A stretch of DNA of 64,000 bases from Gigaspora rosea (lineage: Eukaryota > Glomeromycota > Glomeromycetes > Diversisporales > Gigasporaceae), in assembly GCA_003550325.1 (NCBI GenBank), contig QKWP01000101.1, positions 189,838-253,837 of the forward strand. The letters are read 5' to 3'. The notes under the pieces were generated by a model that was not told where the DNA came from, made no database searches, and saw only the letters and a list, made by a program, of their open reading frames with translations. Both the position numbers and the translations under genes were made by a program. This document shows positions 44,965 to 56,420 of the stretch, piece after piece. The stretch's first letter is position 1, and each line of letters begins with the position of its first letter.

Positions 44965-47900
44965 CAGGGTTGGCATGAATGGAATTCGGACATCGGAAAT
45001 CTGTCCGATGTCCATTGTCCGAATTGTCCAATCAAAAGCAATGGACATAGGATCGGACATATAAGATTACTTTCTATAATTAGTTAATCACATGATATCG
45101 AATCGCTCCATATGATTGGCCATTTAATTTAACATGTGACAATTAGCCACTAAAATTGCCGTTGTCAATCGTGGGTTTCTGTACCCACTTTTATTTCGTA
45201 TTATAAATAAAGCCATATATAACGATCTTAAATTTTTATTGTTTAATTAAAAAAAAATTAATACAGGGCGCAATTTTTTTTATATAAATAATTTATAAGG
45301 AATGGGTGCATGTTCCGTTGGTGTATATTTATCGCATGCTTTGATCTTATATGATACCATATATAGTTTAGTTGACGTAGCACCCCAATGTTCCGTCCCG
45401 TTCAATCTGGTTAAGTCCTGTACATATATGTTCAGGTTTGGAAACATTTCATATGAATGCATAATATCGTATGTATACTGAAAATTTTATATATCTGATA
45501 TCGTTTAAATTTAACATATTTATAAAAAAAAAAAAAATGTCTCGTTTTACTATGAAAAATTTCACATAATTCAAATATTTTTAACGGGAAAAGGTAAATT
45601 TGGTAAAAACAAATTTTGTAATTTCCATTTCGCAGCTTGATTTTCAGCAGGGTGTGTATCTGAATTTAGAAAATCAATTTCAGCATCATCCAAATCGTCT
45701 TGTTCTTCTTCAAATTCCTCTTCGATTAATAACTCTTCCCATTCATTGATAGCAGTGTCCCAATCGGTTTCTAAAGAAGTATCTTCATTTTCACCATCAT
45801 CAGCATCAGTTTCTTCGGAAGTTGAAGAGACAACAGGAACGGGATTGACAAAAGGGGAAGGATGTTGTGATTGAGTGTGAAGTAAGTTGGATTTTTTTTT
45901 ATGAGCTCGCAAAATTTCTGCACGAAGCTGACTCATTGCGATTACTTTATCAGGCTATTTATAAAAAAAAATATATGTTAAAATAAAAAAAGAAGTTTAT
46001 AATAAATAAAAACTTACTTTTAATTTATTTCGCAATGAAGAATGCAAAAAACCCATAGTAGAAAAAAGTCTTTCTACTGAGGCAGTTGTAATGCATATGC
46101 CAAACAATTGGCACGCAATACAACTCAATTCTGGTGCAATACCGGAGTTGTGTGACCACCAAAGAACAATGTCGCCCTTAAATTGGTTAAATGTTTTTTC
46201 AATAAAAGGATATTTTTGCTGTTTATAAAGCTCGAGTTCGTGGAGTAAATTGTTTGGGTCAGTACCAAACCAAGCCCTATAATAATATGATAACCATGCG
46301 CCCATGTGAGTAAAATTAATATATAATTGTGTTTGATCAAAATAATTTAGCTGATATAAAGGATGAAGAACAAAAGAGAGAAGAAGTAATGGCTGTTCCC
46401 AAGTAGCCCATCTCTTCTCAAGTCTCTCAATTATTTTGGTCCGAAATTGCGATGCTTCGAGTTCTTTAAATATTTGCATAATAAAGCCAAAAGAATGTAA
46501 AACATTATGTAGTTGGGCCTTGTCATGTTGCATAAGGTCAAGGGCTTCACAAAAAGGCTGAAGTATGTTACGTAATATTACAAGCGATTCCCAAAAAGAA
46601 TCACGATTAACAGTAACTTTAATCTCATTAGGAAGTCTTAAATCATCATCCGAAGCTGCATCATCTTTAGTAACAAGGGTCTAAAAAAAAAAAAACAAAT
46701 TTTTAATGTTAACCGCCATAAGGCGTATTAATATTTAAAATTTTTAATTTTTTTCCTTAATCACTATAAGGCATATTTAAAAATTTTTTTAATTTTAATA
46801 AAATAACTTACTTTTAATGGATGCTTGCTTTTAAGAATGCTATCAAAGCATTCGAAATAACTATTCCATCTTGTTATACTTGGCGTAACAAAATTTACAT
46901 ATTTTTTTAAAATATCTTTTTGTTCACCATGAAGTTTGGCAGTAAAATATACAGAACGATGAAAAAAAGTAACAATACGAATTGCACGTTTACTTGTATT
47001 TTTAAATGACACCGATTCTTTAAATATATCACCAATGCAACAATTTGCCTGATGTGCAAAGCACGGAATAAACACCTTGTCACGCATTTCACGTCTCAAA
47101 TAACGACGAGCTGCTGCATATGATCCAGCCGAGTCAGTCACAAGACAGTTTGCTCTTATATCCAATTTTTTTACCTCTTCAAAAAGATTACGAATTCTAA
47201 ATATCACTTCTTCTTTTCGTTGTCTTTCAATACTAATATCTTCTGCTCCCCAAATTAAAGTTTCTCCCGAAGATGTGATAAATACTATGCCCATCAATTC
47301 CTGATTTACAACATTGCGCCAACCATCAAAAGCAATCGTAACACCAATTTTATCATCGCAAGCAAGATCCTTGATTGTTTTCTGAACTTCATTAGTTGCA
47401 TTCATTAAAATACGATTGCCAAGTGATCTTCGATCAGGTAATTTTAGATATGGAGCAATAAATTGAAATAATTCGCGAACTTCTGGATTTTCTATCCATC
47501 GAAATGCAACTCCAGTTGAAATTATAGCTCGGAGTACAAGACGTTCAAACTTAGGAACTTCAGAAGCATTGAGAGGACGGCCAATATATTGAGATAATGT
47601 TGTTTGTTTTTTTAAAAAATTGTTAGATACGAATAATGAACTAGACGAATGAGTTGATGTTGTTGAAACTGAATCATCATCATCATCTTCTTCATCTATA
47701 TTAAATGTTGCTGCACGTTTTTTTGATGTTGAAGTAGCCATGTTGATGATATTTTGTATTTGTTCAGGTGAGTGCTTTACGGCAAAATAAGAACAATCCT
47801 TGAGATGATTAGCACAATAACGTAAAGTATTTGTAATTTTCATATTCTCATCTTGCAAGGCAAACTCTTTTCCCACCGCTTCCATGCACGCTCTACAAAT

Positions 47901-48794
47901 GCATTTTCGGTTGCTTTTATTTGCCCACTCATTGGGTAAAATATAGAAATATTCACTAAGCCGATGTGGCGGTTTTCCACCTTTACGTGTCATAATTCGC
48001 AAAATGTTTAAGTATGAGAATCAGTATATTATAGAGTTAACGACCATCTAATGTTTAGGCTCAAAGGTATACTGGTCTATATTATTATAAACCTTCGGTT
48101 ACACTACACTAATTTCTTTATCATCCCCCTAAGTTTATGAATCAAGATACTGTCGAAAAAATGCAAGATCTTTACTCGAACTAGTTGTGAATATGGACAT
48201 ATGACGATCGTATGATGGTTTATGCAGGTAATCAATTATGATAAAAAGTTTAAGTGCAACTGGAAAAATCAGGATTTAAAGTTTAGATCTGGATAATGCG
48301 ATCAATTTATTTGTATCAGTTGGTGGGAAATACGGGGTGTTTTTTTTTCTTCATATGATTGTTTCGAGCAAAGAACAACCATATATATACATTTTTAATG
48401 GATAAATTCTATCGTTATCGATGCAAAAATAAAAATAAAATAAATGATCAATAACGTATATGCACAAAAAAAAAATTTTTGACAACGAACTAAATGAGCG
48501 TAGCGAATATATATAGAATAAACTAAATCCAGCAATATTCAGACACTAATTAAAGTTAGTTTATTTTTACTCAGTTTTCGCCTTGGTCATGTGCTAAAAC
48601 AATCGAGGCAAAATTAGCATCGGACATAATTCGAACATCAGAAAATTGTCCGAATTGTCCTGTGCAACGTGATCGGACATTGTCCAGTGACAACTATGGC
48701 TGCGCCACTTCGGACATCGGACATTGCATAGGACAATTCGGAAATGTCCGATGTCCGATTAAAAACCATCGGATATATAACTTGCACAACCCTG
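44965..48794 (-). mobile_element. Apparently complete hAT transposon, 3830 bp
   Basis: Begins CAGGGTTGGCATGAATG and ends with the inverse of CAGGGTTGTGCAAG. The 8-bp TGCGATAG is duplicated exactly at 44957-44964 and 48795-48802. Copy A has the uninterrupted site GGCAGGCCTGCAGTAGAG near 21795-21813. The subterminal 80-100 bp are tiled with CGGACAT/ATGTCCG words in both orientations, likely transposase-binding sites. The interior carries a spliced, stop-free transposase on the minus strand. Confidence 0.95.
45571..48002 (-). CDS. hAT transposase (BED finger, DUF659-like, hAT dimerisation)
   Basis: Three exons on the minus strand: 48002-46812, 46680-46018 and 45954-45571, giving 745 aa. Both introns have GTAAGT donors and TTTAG/AATAG acceptors, and all junctions fall between codons (HPLK-TLVTK; NKLK-PDKVIAMSQL). 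Residues 10-75 form a BED-type finger (CICRAC then HLKDC). Around 190-345 is a DUF659-like core with TIAFDGWRNVVNQELMG and CLVTDSAGSYAAARR, which contain Asp residues expected of the RNase-H fold. The C-terminus has ITTASVERLFSTMGFLHSSL, the hAT dimerisation signature. A Ser/acidic tail follows. No stop or frameshift was found, so it may be functional and could act on related non-autonomous copies. Confidence 0.92.
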
Positions 48795-48802
48795 TGCGAT
48801 AG

Positions 48803-51800
48803 AATGTCCAGAATTTGACTGTAATAATATGATTTTCAAAATTACATATCATGAATTTAGCGTTAGTACGTATAAAAATGGTAAATTATAAGTATAATTT
48901 TCACATCGCATAACCCTGAACACCATAACCTACATGCCCTGAGATCATATGATCATAGTTCTAACTTTGTTATGAGTAAGTGTCTTCCATAAAACGTTCA
49001 GATATCATTCAGAAGAATTTTAAAAACCAATCGTATCAATTAGTGTTTAAAATTAATTTATGATAGCAGATTAACATTTCAAAAAATTTCAATATCTTAA
49101 CTTCAAGCTTATATATCTTGATGACTTAATATTCAAAAGTAAGTTTAGATCATAAGCTTTCTTTTAACTATTAAGTCGCTTAAAAGTTAATCGAGATATA
49201 AACTGTGAAAAGTTAAGGCATTAATTTCTATCGACGGCATCCAATGTAAGAATGTAGGACCATTTTCTGCAATAACGATAAACCAACTTAAATAATACCA
49301 GAATAAAAAATTAGGCAAGTCACATATCTAAACAAATGGAATGATTAATTTTGTAGTGCGTTATTAAATAAATACATCACTTTATTGAGTAAGGTCGAGT
49401 ATTATAAACAGTGCTAAACAGTATGAAGTTTGACACCGCTGAATGGTTATAATAAAGTCAATTTATCTATCTTATTGGGATTCAATCTCTATTTACACAT
49501 AACCTCAGTTATTTACAATAAAAAAATAATATCAATTGTAGTGTGATTATTTTTTTAGCATGCCTGACGAAAATTACATAATCTAGTATCTGACGAAACT
49601 ATATGTTTTTTGAGATTTCATCAGGCTTCATTAATTTCGTAAGGCATCATTAAAATACGGTAAGGACTTAATCCGAAAATCAAATTTATAATAAATTTAG
49701 TAAACTTGATAAATTTATTTCTGTTTTATTTTAAACGTTATCTTCTTTTATATTAGACGAACTTATAATAAATTTTGGATAACTGATGATATTCTTTTTT
49801 GTACTATCATTGCTATTATAAACTGATGATATTCTTTTTTGTACTATCATTGCTATTATAAACTCTATTATCAATGCAAATAATTATTAACAGTAAAGTT
49901 AAATACATCCACATGCAAATCGAATTTGCAGCTCAAATTTTACACACTGTTTCAATTATTTGAATGCATACAGACAAATAAATAGGAGGATCAATATCAT
50001 GTATAGTTCTGAATGTATAAACGACTTTAAAATTAAATCAAAAATTAGTTTAATCAAATAAGACTCAAATTTATTTTATATGAGGACTCACTCACTTGGT
50101 AGAATAAACCACGGAAATAATAAAATTATAAAAATTGTTCTAGAAGTGTTTCAAATTGAGTATTATTATATATAGCAAAGAAAATTTAAATATTTTCAGC
50201 AAAGTAGCTTCATAACAGTAATAACAAAATATCGAATGTAACCGAATTGCTAGAAATAAAAATTCTAAGTTTTTGAGCAAAAATATTTTGAATAAAGAAT
50301 TTGTAAAACCAATATACAAGCTGTTAATAAAGTAAGCGCAATGTATCCAAAAAATTGTGAAAAAAGTAAATAAGAATTTAAATAATTTTCAATTAAAATT
50401 TCATCTTGATCTTATGCATATTCAATTGATTTTTGTCAATGCTATAATAAAAGGATTTAAGTACTGAATTGTCAACAAGTAGATATATTAGATCATTAAT
50501 TGTTACCAAATGATGGACAAAGAAATGTGAGAATAAAAATTGGAAATAAAAAGTAAGTCAAACAAATAGTTCTTTTCAGCCCTTTAGACATTTTTTTAAA
50601 TTTGGCTTTATTTAATTGTCTCCATATATACCATGCACAAACAAATACCATTTAATTTTATTGTACAATTAAGTTTTCATTTTCTTAAAACAATGTGGAG
50701 AAAAATCCACACTCTAAATTTTGGTTTCATTGTAAATAATTAAATTTTTATTCTACAATACATTTTAAGTCTTTGCTATAAGATTATACTTTTTCGTCAA
50801 TTGTTAATTTTATCTAGTTGAATAATAATAATTTAATTTAAAAAAATAAAGTAAAAATATTATAGGCCTAATATCTTTTTTGCTATTATTAGTCAGCTAT
50901 ATTTTACTTTGTTGTGCTGTTTAATATCATTTTCTTTCAAAAAACATGATTACATATCTCGCAATAAAATGATAATTTTGTCAGAAACATAGCTTCATTC
51001 TTTCAAATTCATAAAAAGAGGATTAAATTTGTAGTTCTTTGATTCACTCATATAATTAAAAAAATATAATACCAAATGAGAAGAAACAGCTGAAAATTGA
51101 TTCTGTTGTTACTTAGCAAAGCTTCAAAAATCGCCAAAACTCAAACCCTAATTGTTTTCTTTGTCTTAAATTCCGTGCTTCTCGTAGATTATTGATAGGC
51201 TAGATTAATGTTGTATGTAATTCATATAATTTTAATGAGATCTGTAAATTCTATCATCTGAGGGTACATTTGCATTCTTGACAATTTTAATAATGCCTCT
51301 AGGTTGATTTAGTCACTCACTTTTTCTTTATTTTCGCATTTCTTTTTTAATTACGTAAAAATATAGTAATTTTCCAACCATAATTTTAATAATTAATTTT
51401 CTTGAGATTATTATTAATTTACATTTAATTTTGACTAAGCAAAATTAAATATAGTTCCAGCAAATTAGACATAATTCCAGTCAATTTAATGTTGTTTTTC
51501 TACCTTTACGGTATTTGTTCTTTAATTTGAAAAATTTTATCAAATTAATTTCAAGAAATTTTGTAGTATAAAGAAAGTTGAATTCATTTTAGAATAAATT
51601 TTGTTGTAAATAAATACCACTTAAAACATTAAGTAGCTGCTCCGTAGAATCAATAAGCTTACTTCTTTAAACTCAGTTCTCTGACGGCCTCTTGATGCCG
51701 TAGGAGTAATAATATGCGAAGCGTAAATTGAACAGATAATATAAATAACCCATAGATTATTTTAAACCGGTGAATATCTTTGAAATTTTTCAAATATCCG

Positions 51801-52030
51801 CTGTTTTATTATCTAAGATATTTTATTATAAAATTGCATACCAAAAAAAAATTACTGTTGAGCATTCTAAAGTTTATTTGTTGAAAATTTTTAACAAGGG
51901 GTTTCACAATTAAAAAAAAAAAAAAAATAGCGTATTTCGGAGTTAAAAAATCTTATTCGTAAGATGAAATAGGAGTTTTTAGAGACTCCCATTTGACGAA
52001 ATAAAGGAAGCAAAATATAATACAGAGTAA
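48803..52030. other. Non-coding continuation of copy B
   Basis: Aligns with about 21830-24205 and 27190-27960 of copy A. No gene on either strand. AT-rich with short indels relative to A; contains the 39-bp tandem duplication at 49784-49862. Confidence 0.7.
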
Positions 52031-52032
52031 AT

Positions 52033-53200
52033 AATAAAACTTTCGCTCAAATTACATACTGAACCTTTGCTCAAAAATTACTTACTGAACTTTTGTTCAA
52101 ATTACTTATTAAACCTTTGCTCAATTCATTTTTTTATATAACTTACTGAATCTTAGCTCAAATTACTTGCTGAATCTTTGCTCAAATTACTTACTGAACC
52201 TTTGCTCAAATTACTTACTGAATTTTTGCTCAAATAATTTATTAAACCTTCACTTAAGTTGTTTTACTATCTAACTACTAAACCTTTCCCTATAAAAAAA
52301 ATGTACCGTATAGGCACGGGATGGAATCGGATAGGCAGGGGTCATTTTGGCACGGGTCAAGGTCCGGATTTGTACGGGTATGGCCCGAGTTGGTTCAGAT
52401 TTAGTGGACCGTGAGGGACCGTGTGCCTGTGCCAATTGGACCGTAGATGGCACGGGTTTTGCAGCAGTTTACTAGTCGATTTGGCACGGGTAATGAACGT
52501 AAATTCACGAGCCACCGCTATAACGATGTGGATTAACTATTAAAACATAAATTTACATAAGTAATCAACATAAGATGAACAAGCTAACTGCATATGAAGC
52601 AAAATTTTGTAAGGAATTTTTTTTGTTAAGACACACAGGGAAGCTTCATTAGTGAAATCATGAGATATCGCTCTGTTTTTAAAAAAAAACTTCTTTACTG
52701 ATCTTTCGCTCTCCACGAAACGAGCCAACACGTATCACGAGCCAGCACGTGTGTAACGTACACATACGTGTCATCTGAACGTGCCATTTCATATGACGTG
52801 ATATTACGTGCCACCCTTGCCGCAATGTCCGTGCCATTTTTACCGTGCCATTTCGTAAAACGTTCCTGCACGTGCCACAAGATCCGTGCCATTTCGAGCA
52901 TTCCCGACACCAACCTGTACCACCACCACCCGTACCACTTTTCTTATAGGGTTTGCTCAAATTACTTATTAAATATTTGTTCAAATTATTCTGTTATATA
53001 ACTTACTAAACCTTTGGTTAAGTTTTTTTTTATATTACTTACTAAGTCTTGGCTTAAATTATTTTTTATATAACTTATTATACTTTCGCTTAAATTATTT
53101 TTTATATAACTTTTTAAACTTTGCTTAAATTTTTTTTTATATAGCTTAACAAACATTACTTAAGTTATCTTATATATTAATATTCCTCCAAAGAGAACTT
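52033..53200 (+). repeat. TTTGCTCAAATTACTTACTG array of copy B, interrupted
   Basis: Same 24-30-bp array as 27960-28405. The element 52288-52951 sits between CTAAACCTTT and TTTGCTCAAATTAC. Confidence 0.85.
52288..52951. mobile_element. CCCTATAA element 1, 664 bp, 3-bp TSD
   Basis: Ends CCCTATAAAAAAAATGTACC and the inverse of CCCTATAAGAAAAGTGGTAC. The 3-bp TTT flanks both sides. Copy A has CTAAACCTTTGCTCAAATTA uninterrupted (28201-28220). It is GC-richer than its surroundings, with many GGCACGGG / CGTGCC words, and contains GTAAGGAATTTTTTTTGTTA. Frames inside are repeat translations. A 3-bp non-fixed duplication is compatible with CACTA-like or related groups; the superfamily is not settled. 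Confidence 0.85.
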
Positions 53201-54060
53201 TCAAGCAAACTAAAGAGCTTGAAAAAAAATCGTTAGATTTAGTTGTTCTTTCACGTATAGTAAGATACCGATCCAGTTCTCCCTATAAGAAAAATGTACC
53301 GGATAGGCACGGGATGGAATCGGATAGGCACAGGTCATTTTGGCATGGGTCAAGGTCCGGAGTTGTACGGGTATGGCCCGAGTTGGTTCGGATTCGGTAG
53401 ACTGTGAGGGACCGTGTGCCCGTGCCAATTGGACCGTAAATGGCTCGGGTTTTGCAGCAGTTTACTAGTCGAATCGGCACGGAATTTGGCACGGGTAATG
53501 AACGTAAATTCACGTGCCACCGCGATAACGATGTGGATTAACTATAAACATAAATTTACATAAGTGATCAATATACATGTAAGATGAACAAGCTAACTGC
53601 ATATGAAACAAAATTTTGTAAGGAGTTTTTTTGTTAAGACACACATGGAAGATTCATTAGTGAAATCATGAGATATCGCTCTTTTTTTTAAAAAAAAATC
53701 CTTTACTGATCTTTCGCTCTCCACGAAACGAGCCAACACGTATCACGAGCCAACACGTGTGTAACGTACACATACGTGTCATCTGAACGTGCCATTTCAT
53801 ATGACGTGATATTACGTGCCACCCTTTGCCGCAATGTCCGTGCCATTTTTACCATGCCATTCCGTAAAACGTTCCTGCACGAGCCACAAGATCCGTGCCA
53901 TTTCGAGCATTCCCGACACCAACCCGTACCACCACCACCCGTACCATTTTTCTTATAGGGTCTATGTCTTTTATTAATTCCAATATTTCGTCAATTTCTT
54001 TATCCAGAACTTTAGTAATAGCCTTATTCATGCTAGTTGAGTGTTGTTTAGGGTGTTCTC
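53170..54060 (-). pseudogene. Copy-B counterpart of ORF 28416-28634, split
   Basis: The two halves are at about 53170-53280 and 53961-54060. The minus-strand frame STNKAITKVLDKEIDEILEL runs into the element end at 53961. The other half carries the residues after DRYL. Interrupted by 53281-53960. Confidence 0.4.
53281..53960. mobile_element. CCCTATAA element 2, 680 bp, 3-bp TSD TCT
   Basis: Ends CCCTATAAGAAAAATGTACC and the inverse of CCCTATAAGAAAAATGGTAC. TCT is duplicated at 53278-53280 and 53961-53963. Copy A has GATCCAGTTCTATAACTTG intact (28528-28546). Nearly identical over most of its length to 52288-52951, so both are recent. Confidence 0.88.
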
Positions 54061-54124
54061 AAGCGTCTTAATCAATGGGTAAAAAAGTGTCGGGAAATAA
54101 AATTTATTTAGCAGAAAATAATAA

Positions 54125-54317
54125 TTGTCGCAGATCATAATTTAATTTACATTCTATACTTAACCTGCTAGCCTTCTAAAACCTATTAATACTTGTTTAT
54201 TATAAATTTTTTTAAAACTAACCCTAACCCTAAAAAATGTACCCCAAAAAAATTTAGTTTTCGAGATTTTATACTATCATTTCATTTTAATCTGGATTTC
54301 ATTATGATCTGTCACAA
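54125..54317. mobile_element. Harbinger-like MITE, 193 bp, TAA flanks
   Basis: Ends TTGTCGCAGATCATAAT and the inverse of TTGTGACAGATCATAAT, with TAA at 54122-54124 and 54318-54320. It is absent from copy A, which has AGTTAATAATTAAG near 28707-28720 (a small neighbouring indel also differs). Interior includes CTAACCCTAACCCTAAA. Confidence 0.7.
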
Positions 54318-55339
54318 TAATTAAGATGAATATGCGTGGTTTGATAAAGCTTATTACGTAAATGTAACATTTTTATTAATAAAAAAAATTGAATGAGCTT
54401 GTCATTTAAATCAACAAACTTTTTACAATAAATCACCTTTTTTTTATATGACTTGAAAAATTCTACAATCAATTGAGTTTTCAAAGAGATCGCACAAGCA
54501 TCATCATAACCAGCGACGAATTATTATTTTACCTCTCGTACTCAATGTTTTTATGATCAATAAAAACAATCGGGAAGCTCAAAAATTAATAGTCGATACT
54601 TATCATCACTTAGCTTTACCAATATGGCAACAATTTCAACTATTACCGTCAATAATCTTTTCATTCAATACAACAACCCAACACCAACGAGGACCTAAAA
54701 CTAGTAGCATATTATAATTGAAGTCAGTAAACGGAACAACAAGGACTGATGAAGTTGATGCTTCGCAGAATATTTTCGAGGATCCGTAGCATTTGCTTTT
54801 TGTTTAATGGTCGCTTTGTTTTTTTTTTTATTCTTCATTTTTTTTTTTTTATTTTTCTGTTTTTTATTTACAGTATTTTTGACAATAATATTTAACAAAT
54901 AATAGAAGGAACCACTCAAATATTGACTGCGATGTTTATTTTGATTGATTCTAATAATGAGCACCATTACGATCACTAATTAATCTCACCACTTGAGAAA
55001 ATTTCAATCACGTCATCAATTGCATATTCGAATTCTAAGTAAAAATTTTATGTAAATATAAATATCGTTGGGCACCATTGCGATCACTTGCTAATCATAT
55101 TGAGAATGACGTTTGAGAGACCCGTTGTCGATGTGAAATTTTATTTACTATCAAATAAGAGATGTACTGTACAAATCTTGAATATACTTATTTCCTTATT
55201 TTAAATTATTTTATTGTTATAGTAAATACGTCTTCTTATTTTTGTTTGTCTCTCACTTCGGGTTACACTATGAAAATACAAATGGGTATTCTCCTGCTAA
55301 TCGAGCAACCTACACAGCTTTCTAGCATCGCGTAATTTT

Positions 55340-55512
55340 ACCTTTGACTGTCGTTCTGACAGGTAATAGGCTGTATTGTTTTGTATAACTGACTGTCGTC
55401 CCGACAGGTCGTAAAATGCATTCACTTCTATACGAATGACTAACGTCTTAATTCTATATGCCACCTAACCCTCGTTTACCATATGATTGTCGTCCCGACA
55501 GGACACTTTGGA
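55340..55512 (+). repeat. Three copies of palindrome CTGTCGTCCCGACAGG
   Basis: CTGTCGTTCTGACAGG (about 55348), CTGTCGTCCCGACAGG (about 55393) and TTGTCGTCCCGACAGG (about 55487) within 170 bp. One more is in copy A near 29740. A 6-bp stem CTGTCG/CGACAG with a TCC loop looks like a binding site or a structural motif. The forward frame 55487-55690 that starts here has no recognisable domain. Confidence 0.65.
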
Positions 55513-55699
55513 AAACTTACTGAGTAGGGAGGTAACCAGAACGAATATCGGATTCGCAGAAGAAAAAGGTCTATCTTACTCATTAATTCACTTAAACTGT
55601 ACCTTACTCTCATACTTACCTCCCTTGATTGTTCACTCGATCAATCAATCGATCGAACATGCGACCGTAAATGATCTGTCACATGTCTGAATCCGAGAC

Positions 55700-56420
55700 A
55701 AAATCTGCCTCGATACTTGCTTAAATCGAGCAGACTTTATCAAAATAAGATTTACGAATTTTAATGCTGAAGCCCCTTAATATCCATAGCAAAGTATGAA
55801 ACTGCTTGAGCAATACTCTATTTACTTTAATAAAGTTTGATCAATTAATGCAACAAAAAAAGGTGGTTGGAACAAATTGCCTGTTGACTGAATGAGATTA
55901 TCTCTTTGGTATAGTAAACACTTGTCCCAAATCTTATTCATAATCACGTTTGATCGCTTAAGAATATTTTCCGTTAGTTAAACTTAGCATTCAACACATT
56001 TCCGACACATTCGATCCATTGATTGAACTTTTGAGAGCATCCTTAGTAAAAAGAACTGCCATTATTATACTGTGATACCGGTTGCACTTAAATTTAAAAA
56101 GAAAACAATGAGTAATAGATGGTGAAGTATTCATTACAGCATTATTTTTTTTTTGATTTTGTGATACGGCGTAATTTGCTTCGTCCAATAAGAAGCGATA
56201 TTTAAGTTCCCTAAATTATGTTTCTTTGAGCCCTAATTTCCCACCACTTTCAGGTTTTTCCCTGCAGCACTCATTAATATTTCTCACGCTTTTGATATCA
56301 GATATTGAGTAAGTATACATCATTAACATGTAATCGAATTAAAAGTGAATATAAAAGTTATTCGATTATTATGATTTATTTTAATTGAACTATTGATAAC
56401 TTTATCGTTATTGAAACAAA
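55700..56420 (+). promoter_or_regulatory. Upstream region of the PEBP gene
   Basis: No ORF of interest. GAGTAAGTATACATC near 56307-56321 could be a splice donor in the 5' UTR. No clear TATA element can be fixed in this AT-rich sequence. The AAACAAAATG context of the start at 56421 is a good fungal initiation context. Confidence 0.3.

Larger units (their letters stand above)
39650..55390 (+). repeat. Segmental duplication, copy B
   Basis: Collinear and same-strand with copy A (16640-29780). B carries private insertions at 42711-43052, 44965-48794, 52288-52951, 53281-53960 and 54125-54317, each with the empty or near-empty site in A. It also has a private 39-bp tandem duplication (49784-49862). 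B lacks about 3 kb present in A. Confidence 0.93.

Noticed and set aside
45280..45462. 60-codon reverse frame downstream of the hAT transposase
   Set aside because: It lies in the element's 3' region, with no link to the transposase exons and no domain.
52271..53958. Frames of 60-101 codons in the CCCTATAA elements
   Set aside because: They lie within non-coding elements rich in GGCACG words and occur in both orientations; no domain and no conservation of frame between the two copies.
54701..54976. 91-codon Lys-rich reverse frame
   Set aside because: Driven by a poly-T tract (54816-54860) that differs in length from copy A; frame not conserved between A and B.
55487..55690. 67-codon frame before the PEBP gene
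   Set aside because: It starts within a palindromic motif and has no domain or splice links to the PEBP exons.
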